NCBI GenBank assembly: GCA_030066195.1
Contig: JASJCB010000034.1
Span: forward strand, 1 to 44,970
Direction: 5' to 3'
DNA length: 44,970 nt
DNA from: Acidobacteriota bacterium
GTDB lineage: Bacteria; Acidobacteriota; Holophagae; Acanthopleuribacterales; Acanthopleuribacteraceae
The notes beneath the pieces are model-generated. The model did not search any database and was not told the origin of the DNA. It was given only the letters and a program-made list of their open reading frames with translations. Positions 34,490-42,659 of the stretch are shown here, in pieces (the stretch's first letter is position 1; each line of letters opens with the position of its first letter). A program made the translations under genes and the position numbers.

Positions 34490-36574
34490 ATGATGCTTGC
34501 ACCTATTTGGGTACTCCTGATTTTTGCTTTTCAAGACAGGAAGGAACTGCCCCCGCCGCCTCCCAAACCCGTTTACGACATGCAAGACGTCATGACGCGC
34601 GGGGTTGCCGCCTTCAAAAACGGTCAGTATCAGCAGGCTATCGACATCCTTGCCCCGGCCGTTATCGACCGTCAGGGTAGGGCCATGATGTTGGCGGCCG
34701 ACGCCCATTACGCCCTGGGTCAACCCGGGAACCTACTCAAGGCCGTCGACCTCTACGAGCGCTGCATCTACGACGATACCAGCACCCCATTTGCCGATCA
34801 TAGTTACTTTCAGCTGGCCGGGATCTATCTGGCCAAAAGCCATGAATCCAGGGACGAGGGCAACTGGTACGATGCCCGCGAGCACGCTGCCGAGGCCGAG
34901 TTCTACCTGGGCCGCCTGATCAAAAAGTATCCGCTGTCCTTCTATCGCGACCCCGCCCTGAAAGCCCTGTTCGAGCTGGCCCTGGAGCGGCGGCGCTTCA
35001 ATAAGCTCTACGAATACGCGGATCTGATTTGGGAAAGCTCCATCGATCCCGCCCTGTTGAACCTGGTCGAGCCCATCATGTTCGTCCGCCGCCCCGACAA
35101 TCTGGACCCGGTCTCTCTCGACGATACCTGGAATCGGCACCGCCGTTTCATCGGCCTGATCCCCGATCTGCTGGCCGAATATGCCCGCAAATTCGAAGAG
35201 CAGGGCGACCTGAACCGCGCCGCCGAACTCTACCTGTTGGCGCATAACCTGCGGCCCAGTCGTCAGAACAGCGCCTCCTCCCTGCGTCGCCTGGCCGATT
35301 TACACCGACGCTTGCAGCAGTGGGAGGCCGCCGCCTTCCTCTACGCCCGCATCATGGAAGACAATCCCGGCACCGAGGCCGAAGCCCATGCCTGGCTGGG
35401 TGTCGCCCGCATGATGGAGCGCGGCCATATCGGCGATTTCGCCATCAATATCACGGGCGCCGACGGTTCCGTGGTCGGCAAGGAAACCTATACCTACCTG
35501 GACCTGGTCGAGAAAATCCGCTCCAGCGTGTTGGACGACCCCACCCGCGCCCTCTACAGTTTCCGCATGGCCAATTACGAGGCCGCCATCGGCAACCTGA
35601 CCCGCGCCCTGCACATCCTGCGCAACCTGGTCACGGAATACGACCGCGGCCCCTATGTGGGCTTGTACCGGGACTTCTACAAGCAGTTGCTGTTCACCAC
35701 CATCCAGCGCCGCTATGACGACGGCCGCGACTGGGACTTGGACGCGCTCTACAACGACCATCGTCAACTGCTGGCCTTCACCACCGAGACCCGCTACCCC
35801 CACTTGATCGCCAAGGCTTATCTGCGCCTGGATCTGCCCTCCTCCGCGCTCCAGGTCTACGAGAACATGTGGAACTACAAGGACAGCATTCGCGGGTTCG
35901 ACCTGGCTTTCGAGGAACCGCTTACCGATTACCTGATGCTGCTGAACCACATGCGCCGCGACGAAAAACTGCGCTTCCGGTTGGACAGCTACGCCGCGCT
36001 CTACGGCCCGCGGGACCGCTTCCCCGACCGGCACCTCTACCTGAAAACCCTGCTGCAAAGTAGAACCATGGAACCCGCCGCCTTCCTGGAAGAGGCCGCC
36101 GGGCAGTCGTTCGACCTGCGCACCGTCTACGATGCCCGCCGCCTGCGCCGCGTGGCCGTGATCGCCCAGGAGGAGAAGGATTTCGAACTGGCCGACCGGT
36201 TGTACGCCGTCGCAAGAGCCTGGCCGCCCATGGAGAAGGAATTCCCCGGCTTGCACCGCGAGGCCGAACTATACGAGGCCGATCGCATGTACGCCTTGGG
36301 CAACTACTTCGCCGCCGAAAAGGCCTTTCGCAAGATCCTGGCCGATACCCGCTTCGACGCACGGGACCGCGACTGGGCCTACCTGCAAATAGCCAGGCTG
36401 CATGAACTGAAAGGTGAAATCAAACAGAGCCTGCGGATTTATGGTCAGATTGCCTATGCCGAGGACGAATCCTCGAAGGCCTGGGCCGTGTTTGCCAAGC
36501 GGCGGCTCCTGGCAATTGCCGGGGAAAAGCGCCTGGCCGAGTTGGAGAAGGAGCTCGAGCTTGGAGACTTCTGA
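34490..36574 (+). CDS. Large TPR-repeat protein, first gene of a two-component operon
   Basis: A 694-residue protein with a hydrophobic N-terminus (MMLAPIWVLLIFAF) that may be an anchor or signal, a Pro-rich stretch, then almost entirely paired helices typical of tetratricopeptide repeats: GVAAFKNGQYQQAIDILAPAV, YFQLAGIYLAKS, LNRAAELYLLAHNL, QWEAAAFLYARIM, NYFAAEKAFRKIL and GEIKQSLRIYGQI. Such proteins scaffold other proteins in the envelope. ATG at 34490 follows GGTGG by six bases; a TTG six bases earlier is also possible. Its end overlaps the kinase gene by 14 bp, so it is likely part of that signalling pathway, perhaps as sensor or target (inference). Confidence 0.83.
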   Translation: MMLAPIWVLLIFAFQDRKELPPPPPKPVYDMQDVMTRGVAAFKNGQYQQAIDILAPAVIDRQGRAMMLAADAHYALGQPGNLLKAVDLYERCIYDDTSTPFADHSYFQLAGIYLAKSHESRDEGNWYDAREHAAEAEFYLGRLIKKYPLSFYRDPALKALFELALERRRFNKLYEYADLIWESSIDPALLNLVEPIMFVRRPDNLDPVSLDDTWNRHRRFIGLIPDLLAEYARKFEEQGDLNRAAELYLLAHNLRPSRQNSASSLRRLADLHRRLQQWEAAAFLYARIMEDNPGTEAEAHAWLGVARMMERGHIGDFAINITGADGSVVGKETYTYLDLVEKIRSSVLDDPTRALYSFRMANYEAAIGNLTRALHILRNLVTEYDRGPYVGLYRDFYKQLLFTTIQRRYDDGRDWDLDALYNDHRQLLAFTTETRYPHLIAKAYLRLDLPSSALQVYENMWNYKDSIRGFDLAFEEPLTDYLMLLNHMRRDEKLRFRLDSYAALYGPRDRFPDRHLYLKTLLQSRTMEPAAFLEEAAGQSFDLRTVYDARRLRRVAVIAQEEKDFELADRLYAVARAWPPMEKEFPGLHREAELYEADRMYALGNYFAAEKAFRKILADTRFDARDRDWAYLQIARLHELKGEIKQSLRIYGQIAYAEDESSKAWAVFAKRRLLAIAGEKRLAELEKELELGDF

Positions 36575-37781
36575 TCCGAAACCCGACAACGAGTTGTTGC
36601 TGGAAGCCTTCAACACCTTCAGCGAAGCCTCTCTCCAACTGGAAAAAGCCTATAACGATCTTCAAGAGCACACCCGCGCCCTGGACCTGGAACTGACCGA
36701 AACCAACGAGAAGCTGAAGCATTCGCTGATCGAGCAGGAACGAACCAGCCTGCAGCTGCGCGGCGTGCTGGACGCCATGACCACCGGCATTTTGGAGTTG
36801 GACCTGGAGGGCATGGTGCAGACCATCAACCCCAGCGCGCGCAAAATGTTCAACGTGGCGGAACCCAAGGGCCACTATCAGGAGATGGGCCTGCCGAAAC
36901 CCATTGTGGAATTCGTGTACAACTGTATCGAAAGCACCCTGCCGCGCGTGCCCAATCGCGAGATGTCCGTGGTCGTCGACGGCGAGCAGATGGACCTGGA
37001 CGTCTCCTTCACCCTGGTGCGGCCCAAGGGCGGCGGCATCATGTCGGTGCTCATCCTGCTCAACGACATCACCCTGATCAACCGTTTGCAGAGCCAGGCC
37101 AAGCGCAACGTCCGCCTGGCCGCCATGGGCGAGATGGCCGCGGAGTTGGCGCACGAGATTCGCAATCCGCTGGGGTCCATCAAACTCTTCGCCGGCCTGT
37201 TGGAAAAGGATCTGGAGGGTAGGGAAAGCGGCGAGTTGGCGGGCCAGATCTCGCACGGCGTGCAGATTCTGGAAAGCATCGTGGCCAATATCCTCACCTT
37301 CAGCGCCAATGTGGACCCCAGGCGTGAGCCCATCGCCGTGGCCGATCTGTTGACCGAGAGCCTGCCCCTGTTCGAGTTGGAGCGCAACCGCAAGAAGATC
37401 CACCTGGACTTCCACCCGCCCGAGACCGAGCTGACGATTATGGGCGACACCCACCTGTTGAAGCAGGTCATCCTGAACCTGTGCAACAACGCCATCAAGG
37501 CCATGGAACCCTCCGGTCGGCTGCAAATACGCGCCAAGGCTCGCGATGAATTCGCCGAGATCGTGATTGCCGACAACGGCAAAGGCATCCCCGAGGAACA
37601 ACTGCCCAAGATCTTCGACCCGTTTTTCACCACCTTTCAGGGCGGCACCGGCCTGGGCCTTTCCGTGGTCAACCAAATCATCGAGAAACACGAGGGCGCC
37701 ATCGATTTCAGTTCGACCGTGGGTGAGGGCACCACCGTGATCGTCTCCCTGCCGGCCGCCGGCGGGGAGGTTGTCATATGA
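36561..37781 (+). CDS. PAS-domain sensor histidine kinase, NtrB-like
   Basis: A 406-residue soluble kinase. A coiled-coil (about 15-65) is followed by a PAS domain (about 66-175; GVLDAMTTGILELDLEGMVQTINPSA), a HisKA dimerisation helix with phospho-acceptor His198 in ELAHEIRNPLGSIKLF and a HATPase_c domain (QVILNLCNNAIKAM, IADNGKGIPEEQ, GGTGLGLSVVNQI). No membrane span or signal, so it senses an intracellular or partner-relayed cue. The start is TTG at 36561: AAGGAG lies seven bases upstream and the frame before it is a shadow of the TPR gene. It overlaps that gene by 14 bp, and the NtrC-like regulator follows 58 bp later. Confidence 0.92.
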   Translation: METSDPKPDNELLLEAFNTFSEASLQLEKAYNDLQEHTRALDLELTETNEKLKHSLIEQERTSLQLRGVLDAMTTGILELDLEGMVQTINPSARKMFNVAEPKGHYQEMGLPKPIVEFVYNCIESTLPRVPNREMSVVVDGEQMDLDVSFTLVRPKGGGIMSVLILLNDITLINRLQSQAKRNVRLAAMGEMAAELAHEIRNPLGSIKLFAGLLEKDLEGRESGELAGQISHGVQILESIVANILTFSANVDPRREPIAVADLLTESLPLFELERNRKKIHLDFHPPETELTIMGDTHLLKQVILNLCNNAIKAMEPSGRLQIRAKARDEFAEIVIADNGKGIPEEQLPKIFDPFFTTFQGGTGLGLSVVNQIIEKHEGAIDFSSTVGEGTTVIVSLPAAGGEVVI

Positions 37782-37839
37782 GCCTCAAGCCGTATGCGCC
37801 GCATGCCGTTACATCTATTGAACATTGTTGGGGGTACGT

Positions 37840-39246
37840 ATGAGTTTCCGACCTGAAGCCTACCGCGTCCTGGTTGTCGACGACGACCCGGGTATGCGGC
37901 TCGCCATGGTGGAGACATTGAAACGCAAGAAATACCAGGTCGATTCGGCGACCGACGGTACCTCGGGGCTCACCAAGCTTACCCAGCATGCCTACCAGGC
38001 CTTGATCACCGATATGCGCATGCCCGGCATGACCGGCCTGGAATTGTTGACCCAGGTCAAGAAGGTTTCCCCCGCCACAGAGGTTATCCTGGTGACCGCC
38101 TACGGCACCATTCAGACCGCGGTCGAGGCCATGAAGGTGGGCGCCTACGACTACCTGCAAAAACCCTTCAGCAGCGACGACCTGGAAAAACTGGTCTACA
38201 ACGCCCTGATCAAGAATACCCCGGAGAACGTCTTCAAAACCGCCGACCGCGACGATCGCATCGTCACCCGCTCGCCCAAGATGCAGAAGCTGTTGGAAGT
38301 GGCCAGGCGCACCGCCCGCAGCAACGCCACCGTTTTGGTGCAGGCCGAAAGCGGAACCGGTAAGGAACTGCTGGCCCGCTTCATCTGCGCGCACAGCGAC
38401 CGTTCCGAAAAGCCGGTGGTAGCCATCAACTGTGCGGCCCTGCCCGACAACCTGTTGGAAAGCGAGCTGTTCGGTTACGAGAAAGGCAGTTTCACCGGCG
38501 CCATGCATTCCAAACCCGGCAAGTTCGAAATCGCCAACGGCGGCACCATCATCCTGGACGAAATCGGTGAAATGCCCATGAGCCTGCAAGCCAAGCTGCT
38601 GCGCGTTTTGCAGGAACAGGAAGTGGACCGCATCGGCGGCAAAGCACCCATCAAGATCGATGTCCGCGTCATCGCCCTCACCAATCGCGACCTGAAGAAG
38701 CGCATCGCCGACGGCTCCTTTCGCGAGGACCTTTACTTCAGGCTGAACGTGATCCCCCTGGAGATCCCCCGGCTCAATGAACGACCGGAGGATATCGAGG
38801 CGCTATGCAATCATTTTATCGGTAAGTACGGCGATAAAGGGCAGATTCGTCTTTCGACCGCGGCCCTGAACATCTTGAAGAGGTATCACTGGCCCGGCAA
38901 CGTTCGGGAATTGGAGAACGCCATCCAACGGGCGTGCATCCTACGTGCCTCGGATACCCTGGAGGTGGGTGACCTGATGCAGTTGGGGGACGAGGACATG
39001 GGCGCGGCTACGCCCGCAACCGCCTCGTCCGCGCCGCCGGCGACCGGAGCGGCGACCGATGACGGTAAGGGCATCGTGTTGCGCGCCGGCGCCTCGGTCT
39101 CCGAAATGGAGCGCAAGCTGATCGAACTGACATTGGAAGAGACAGATAACAACAAGACACACGCGGCACGCATGCTGGGCATTTCTCTGCGAACCCTGCG
39201 CAACAAACTCAATGAATACGCTGCCGTCGACAGCCGGAACGGCTGA
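37840..39246 (+). CDS. Sigma-54-dependent response regulator, NtrC family
   Basis: A 468-residue transcription activator. The receiver domain has the acidic pocket VVDDDPG, phospho-acceptor Asp58 (LITDMRMPG) and Lys108 (QKPF). The AAA+ domain has Walker A AESGTGKE (169-176), the sigma-54 contact loop GSFTGA (216-221, Ser in place of the usual Ala) and Walker B TIILDEIG. An Ala/Pro/Thr linker leads to a Fis-type helix-turn-helix (NNKTHAARMLGISLRTLRNKL). It needs RpoN, so target genes should have -24/-12 promoters; I saw none convincing in the window. Start at 37840 (MSFRPEAYRV). It pairs with the kinase just upstream. Confidence 0.95.
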   Translation: MSFRPEAYRVLVVDDDPGMRLAMVETLKRKKYQVDSATDGTSGLTKLTQHAYQALITDMRMPGMTGLELLTQVKKVSPATEVILVTAYGTIQTAVEAMKVGAYDYLQKPFSSDDLEKLVYNALIKNTPENVFKTADRDDRIVTRSPKMQKLLEVARRTARSNATVLVQAESGTGKELLARFICAHSDRSEKPVVAINCAALPDNLLESELFGYEKGSFTGAMHSKPGKFEIANGGTIILDEIGEMPMSLQAKLLRVLQEQEVDRIGGKAPIKIDVRVIALTNRDLKKRIADGSFREDLYFRLNVIPLEIPRLNERPEDIEALCNHFIGKYGDKGQIRLSTAALNILKRYHWPGNVRELENAIQRACILRASDTLEVGDLMQLGDEDMGAATPATASSAPPATGAATDDGKGIVLRAGASVSEMERKLIELTLEETDNNKTHAARMLGISLRTLRNKLNEYAAVDSRNG

Positions 39247-39354
39247 GAAAACGACAACTCAACCGATTAAGACTTGTCAGGTGGGTCATAAGCGGGTAGG
39301 ATCGGCCGGAGCTGCACAAGAGAGAGGTAAGCACCTGACAAAGGAGCACCTCCG

Positions 39355-41223
39355 TTGAAAACATCGTTCCGTGAACTGTTGAAGCAAGGCCGACCCATTC
39401 TCTTGGACGGGGCCATGGGAACCCGCCTCTATGACAGGGGCATTTTCATCAACCAGAGTTTCGACCAGGTCAACCTCAGCCACCCGGATTATGTGGCTCG
39501 CATCCACCGGGAATACGTAGAAGCGGGCGCGGATGTCGTCGAAACCAACACCTTCGGGGCCAATCGATTCCGTCTGACCCATTTCGGCCTGGAAGACCAG
39601 TTGGAGCGCATCAATGCCGAGGGGGTTCGCCTGGCCAAAGAGGCCGCGGGCGACGAGGTGTTGGTTGCCGGCTCGCTGGGTCCCCCGGGCATCAAGGTGG
39701 AACCCTACGGGCCCACCTCCTTCGATGAGGTCTATGCCGCCTACAAAGAGCAGGCAGCGGTCCTGGCTCGGGAGGGCGTGGACCTGTTCGTGCTGGAAAC
39801 CTTCAGCCGCCAGGCCGAGGTGCGCGAGGCGGTGCGGGGCATTCGCGAGGTTTCGGACAAACCCATTATCGCGTGTCTCACCATCAACGATTACGGCCAG
39901 ACGCTCTACGGAACGGAACCCGTCTACCTGGTGCCTCAATTGGAAGCCCTGGATATCGACGTCATCGGCCTGAACTGTTCGGTCGGCCCGCGCGTCATCT
40001 TCGATGTCATGGAACAACTGGTCAACTATTGTTCCAAACCGCTGGCCGCCATCCCCAACGCGGGTATGCCCAAGAGCGTGGACGGCCGCAACATCTACCT
40101 GTGCACGCCGGAGTACATGGAAACCTTCGCCAAGCGTTTCCTTAAGCTGGGCGTCAGCGTGATCGGCGGCTGCTGCGGCACCGAACCGGAGCATATCGCG
40201 GCCATGCGCAAGGCCATCGGTCACGGTCGCGCCTTCTCGGCCGAAACCCGCGCTAAACGAGCCAAACCCGCCGATATCCGCAACCATCCGGTGGAAGCAG
40301 TGCCCCTGGAGAAACGCTCCAATTGGGGGCGCAAGATCAAGGAAGGCGAGTTTGTCTATTCCGTGGAAATCGTACCGCCCAAGGGCTGCGATCCCACGCG
40401 AACCCTGAAACGCATCAAGAAATTGAAGGACGCGGGCGTAGACGCGGTGAACATCCCGGACGGGCCGCGCGCCTCCAGCCGCATGTCGCCCATGGTGCTG
40501 GCGCTGATGGCGGAGCAGCAGGTCGAAATGGAGACCATCCTGCATTATTGCTGTCGCGACCGCAACATTTTGGGTATTCAGTCGGACCTGTTGGGCGGTT
40601 TCGCGGCGGGTTTGAAAAACATCCTGGCCGTTACGGGCGATCCTCCCAAGCTGGGCGATTACCCGGACGCTACCGCGGTCTTCGACGTGGACAGCATCGG
40701 TCTCACCGGTATCATCGAACGCCTGAACCACGGGCTGGATATCGGCGCCAACCCGCTCAGCAAGCCGACCGCCTACGCGATCGGCGTGGCCTTGAACCCG
40801 GTTGCGGTCAACGAGGAAGAAGAGATTCGCCGCTTCGAGTGGAAAGCCAGGGCCGGTGCGGACTTCTGCATTACCCAACCGGTTTTCGATGCCAAAACCT
40901 TTCTGGATTTTCATGAAAAAGTGGCGCATTTGGGCATCCCGGTCGTGGCCGGGGTTTGGCCGCTGGCCTCGTACAAAAATGCCGAATTCATGAACAACGA
41001 GGTGCCGGGCATTACCATCCCGGAAGAAACCATGGCCCGCATGCGCGACGCCGGCAGCGGCGATAAAGCCCGGGAAACGGGCCTGGCCATTGCGCTGGAA
41101 AACGTGGAAGTCATCTTGGATAAAATCGCGGGCGTTCAAATCAGTGCGCCCCTGGGCAAAGTCAGCCTGGCTCTGGCCGTGGCCGACGGCGTCCGCGCCA
41201 TGGTTCAAAAAGCTCGGGCCTGA
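39355..41223 (+). CDS. Bifunctional homocysteine S-methyltransferase / 5,10-methylenetetrahydrofolate reductase
   Basis: A 622-residue fusion like Bacillus YitJ. Residues 1-290 are a zinc homocysteine methyltransferase with Cys208 (LNCSVGP) and Cys273-Cys274 (GGCCGTEPEH) as zinc ligands and the DGAMGTRLYDRG start. Residues about 330-622 are a FAD-type methylenetetrahydrofolate reductase (FVYSVEIVPPKGCDPTR, LLGGFAAGLKNILAVTGDPPKLGDYP, GADFCITQPVFDAKTF). The two would generate methyl-THF and use it, or another methyl donor, to make methionine. There is no cobalamin-binding domain, so it is not a full MetH. Start is TTG with AAGGAG eight bases upstream. No SAM riboswitch was recognised before it. 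Confidence 0.94.
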   Translation: MKTSFRELLKQGRPILLDGAMGTRLYDRGIFINQSFDQVNLSHPDYVARIHREYVEAGADVVETNTFGANRFRLTHFGLEDQLERINAEGVRLAKEAAGDEVLVAGSLGPPGIKVEPYGPTSFDEVYAAYKEQAAVLAREGVDLFVLETFSRQAEVREAVRGIREVSDKPIIACLTINDYGQTLYGTEPVYLVPQLEALDIDVIGLNCSVGPRVIFDVMEQLVNYCSKPLAAIPNAGMPKSVDGRNIYLCTPEYMETFAKRFLKLGVSVIGGCCGTEPEHIAAMRKAIGHGRAFSAETRAKRAKPADIRNHPVEAVPLEKRSNWGRKIKEGEFVYSVEIVPPKGCDPTRTLKRIKKLKDAGVDAVNIPDGPRASSRMSPMVLALMAEQQVEMETILHYCCRDRNILGIQSDLLGGFAAGLKNILAVTGDPPKLGDYPDATAVFDVDSIGLTGIIERLNHGLDIGANPLSKPTAYAIGVALNPVAVNEEEEIRRFEWKARAGADFCITQPVFDAKTFLDFHEKVAHLGIPVVAGVWPLASYKNAEFMNNEVPGITIPEETMARMRDAGSGDKARETGLAIALENVEVILDKIAGVQISAPLGKVSLALAVADGVRAMVQKARA

Positions 41224-41234
41224 ACACTGAAACG

Positions 41235-41265
41235 GGCGTTACGGCAGTAGCCGCGACGCCGCCTT
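41235..41265 (+). terminator. Intrinsic terminator after the methyltransferase/MTHFR gene
   Basis: GGCGT (41235-41239) pairs with ACGCC (41256-41260), with an inner CGGC/GCCG stem (41242-41245 with 41250-41253), followed by GCCTTTTCCC. It sits 11 bp past the stop. Confidence 0.55.
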
Positions 41266-41492
41266 TTCCCGGGAAATCCTGTTTTGGGATCAGTGCGAAC
41301 CCGGTGTGGAATAGTCCCCACGATGAGAGATATTCCCCACACAACTCCCCCTTTATCCGAGGGTATCAAGATGACACTGAATGGTAGTTCAACGAAAACC
41401 CTTGTTGCGACGGGGTTCCTGGATTTTGGCATGACTTTATTCGGCGCCGGCACGGGCTTTGCCTTTATAAAAAGACATTGCGGCACCCTCCC
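41266..41492. other. Gene-free start of the 1.4-kb repeat-rich spacer
   Basis: No gene recognised. ATAGTCCCCACGATGAGAGA with ATTCCCCACA (41311-41342) resembles the site at 28130-28158. The rest of the spacer (to 42659) is described by the separate hairpin, small-ORF and repeat entries. Confidence 0.4.
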
Positions 41493-41538
41493 ATCCCGTG
41501 GAATGGTCAGCGGATGCGTCCCTACCATTTCACGGGAT
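41493..41538. repeat. 15-bp inverted repeat hairpin
   Basis: ATCCCGTGGAATGGT (41493-41507) is the inverse of ACCATTTCACGGGAT (41524-41538) with one mismatch and a 16-base loop. A second small stem, CCC/GGG around TTTTATA, follows. No gene is involved. Confidence 0.65.
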
Positions 41539-41611
41539 TTCCCTTTTATAGGGTAAGGTAGTAGCAGTCCCGTGCACACCTGACCGCTTTTTGATTCGGA
41601 GGGGACGGCAA

Positions 41612-41731
41612 ATGATGAACCATACGCGGATTACCGTGTTGGCAAATAGGCTTGCCTTTCTTTTGGCAGCCGTGCTGATTGCCGGAGCAGGCTTGACATC
41701 CTTCCCGGAGGCGCAGAAAGCTCGGGTATGA
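41612..41731 (+). CDS. Possible 39-residue membrane or secreted peptide
   Basis: ATG at 41612 is preceded by GGAGGGGACGGCAA, a plausible ribosome site. The peptide has a basic start (MMNHTRITVLANRL) and a hydrophobic run (AFLLAAVLIAGAGLT), ending SFPEAQKARV. It looks like a signal peptide or single-span peptide, or the remnant of a longer exported protein cut short by a stop. No family is recognised, and it lies in a repeat-rich spacer, so it could be chance. Confidence 0.35.
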   Translation: MMNHTRITVLANRLAFLLAAVLIAGAGLTSFPEAQKARV

Positions 41732-41948
41732 TCGCACCCGCCTTTCCTCGCGTCACTGAAAGCCGCTTTCCGAATTGGAAAGCCCATTTCATGTCCGCAT
41801 AAAATGCAGGTCGTCAAAATCGAATGAACGCCCGGCCGCCGCCGGCCCTCCATTCGTGAAAATTTTTATCTATTGCTATTGAATCAAAGGTTTTACCACG
41901 ATTGATCAATCCTTTTGGACGTCTGAAAAAGTGTCTACATGTATCTCA

Positions 41949-42149
41949 GTGGGTACTACCTTGCCTCAGGAAGGTACCCACATGCGGCCCTTGGTTAACT
42001 TTTTCGGCCGGGGATGTACGGGTGGGAATTCCAAGGGTACCTCCCTTCGCTCAGGAAGTATGGGTATGGATTCCGGAGGGTACCCCCTTCTGTCAGGGAA
42101 GTACCCACTTTGCACATGTGGGAACCTCCCCGGCTGAATGGGGTACCCA
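41949..42149. repeat. Family of GGGTAC...GTACCC hairpins
   Basis: Related hairpins of about 30 bp occur at 41951-41980, 42035-42066 and 42078-42107, with a looser fourth at 42118-42149. The pattern is GGGTAC, C/T-rich CCTT, a loop containing TCAGG, then AAG and GTACCCA. Copy one extends to GTGGGTA/TACCCAC. The right arm of copy two has diverged (GTATGGGTA). Open frames crossing them have no ribosome site. Confidence 0.65.
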
Positions 42150-42195
42150 TGGGAATCCGGTATTGAGGTTCCCGGCGCAAGGATGTTGCCACATG

Positions 42196-42605
42196 GATAC
42201 ATGTATGGTCTTTTTTCGGTCGCAAACCAGGGTCCCGGACGCGAGTATATGCATTTTTACGCTCGAAATAAGATGCCGACTTACCTGTATCAGGGTTTCC
42301 GGGGTAGCAATCTTATGCATTCATCGCAAAGATCAAGATTTCTATGCACGGCAGTTCCTCTCCTTGACCAGGCGCCTTGCCCGGCGTCCCCAATAAGTTG
42401 ACTCCGGGATGCATGTATGATTCTTTTTCGGTCGCAAACCAGGGTACGGGACTCATGTATACGCACTTTATCGCTCGGAGTAAGATGCCGACTTACACCT
42501 ATCAGTGTTTTCGAGGCAGCGATCTTATGCATCATCGCAAAGATCAGGGTCTCCAAGCACGGCAGTTCCCCTCTTTGACCGGGCGCCTTGTGCCGGGCCC
42601 AAAAT
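42196..42605. repeat. Tandem duplication of a 212-bp element
   Basis: Unit one (42196 to about 42396) and unit two (42408 to about 42605) are spaced by 212 bp and match over about 200 bp with scattered substitutions and a one-base deletion. Shared blocks include TTTTTCGGTCGCAAACCAGG, AAGATGCCGACTTAC, ATCGCAAAGATCA and GCACGGCAGTTCC. Both strands remain partly open, but there is no start signal, so coding is unproven. It ends just before the act terminator. Confidence 0.75.
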
Positions 42606-42606
42606 A

Positions 42607-42636
42607 AAAAAGCCGCCCCGGACGGAGCGGCTTTTT
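42607..42636. terminator. Bidirectional intrinsic terminator of the act operon
   Basis: AAAAAGCCGC (42607-42616) pairs with GCGGCTTTTT (42627-42636), 24 bp beyond the actF stop. T-runs are present on both strands. Confidence 0.85.
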
Positions 42637-42659
42637 CGGCCCGAAAAACATTGCCGGGC

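Noticed and set aside
33507..34502. Several overlapping ORFs in the spacer upstream of the TPR gene
   Set aside because: No ribosome sites, overlapping phases and Pro/Arg/Gly composition driven by CCCGGG-type repeats.
39247..39354. SAM riboswitch ahead of the methionine gene
   Set aside because: The 108-bp leader shows none of the conserved SAM-I/II/IV pairings or a terminator stem that I could identify.
39286..41208. A 640-residue minus-strand ORF
   Set aside because: Antisense shadow of the methyltransferase/MTHFR gene, whose motifs are complete.
41902..42396. A 164-residue ORF across the hairpin cluster and duplication
   Set aside because: It runs through palindromes and only half of a tandem duplication, with no start signal or family similarity.
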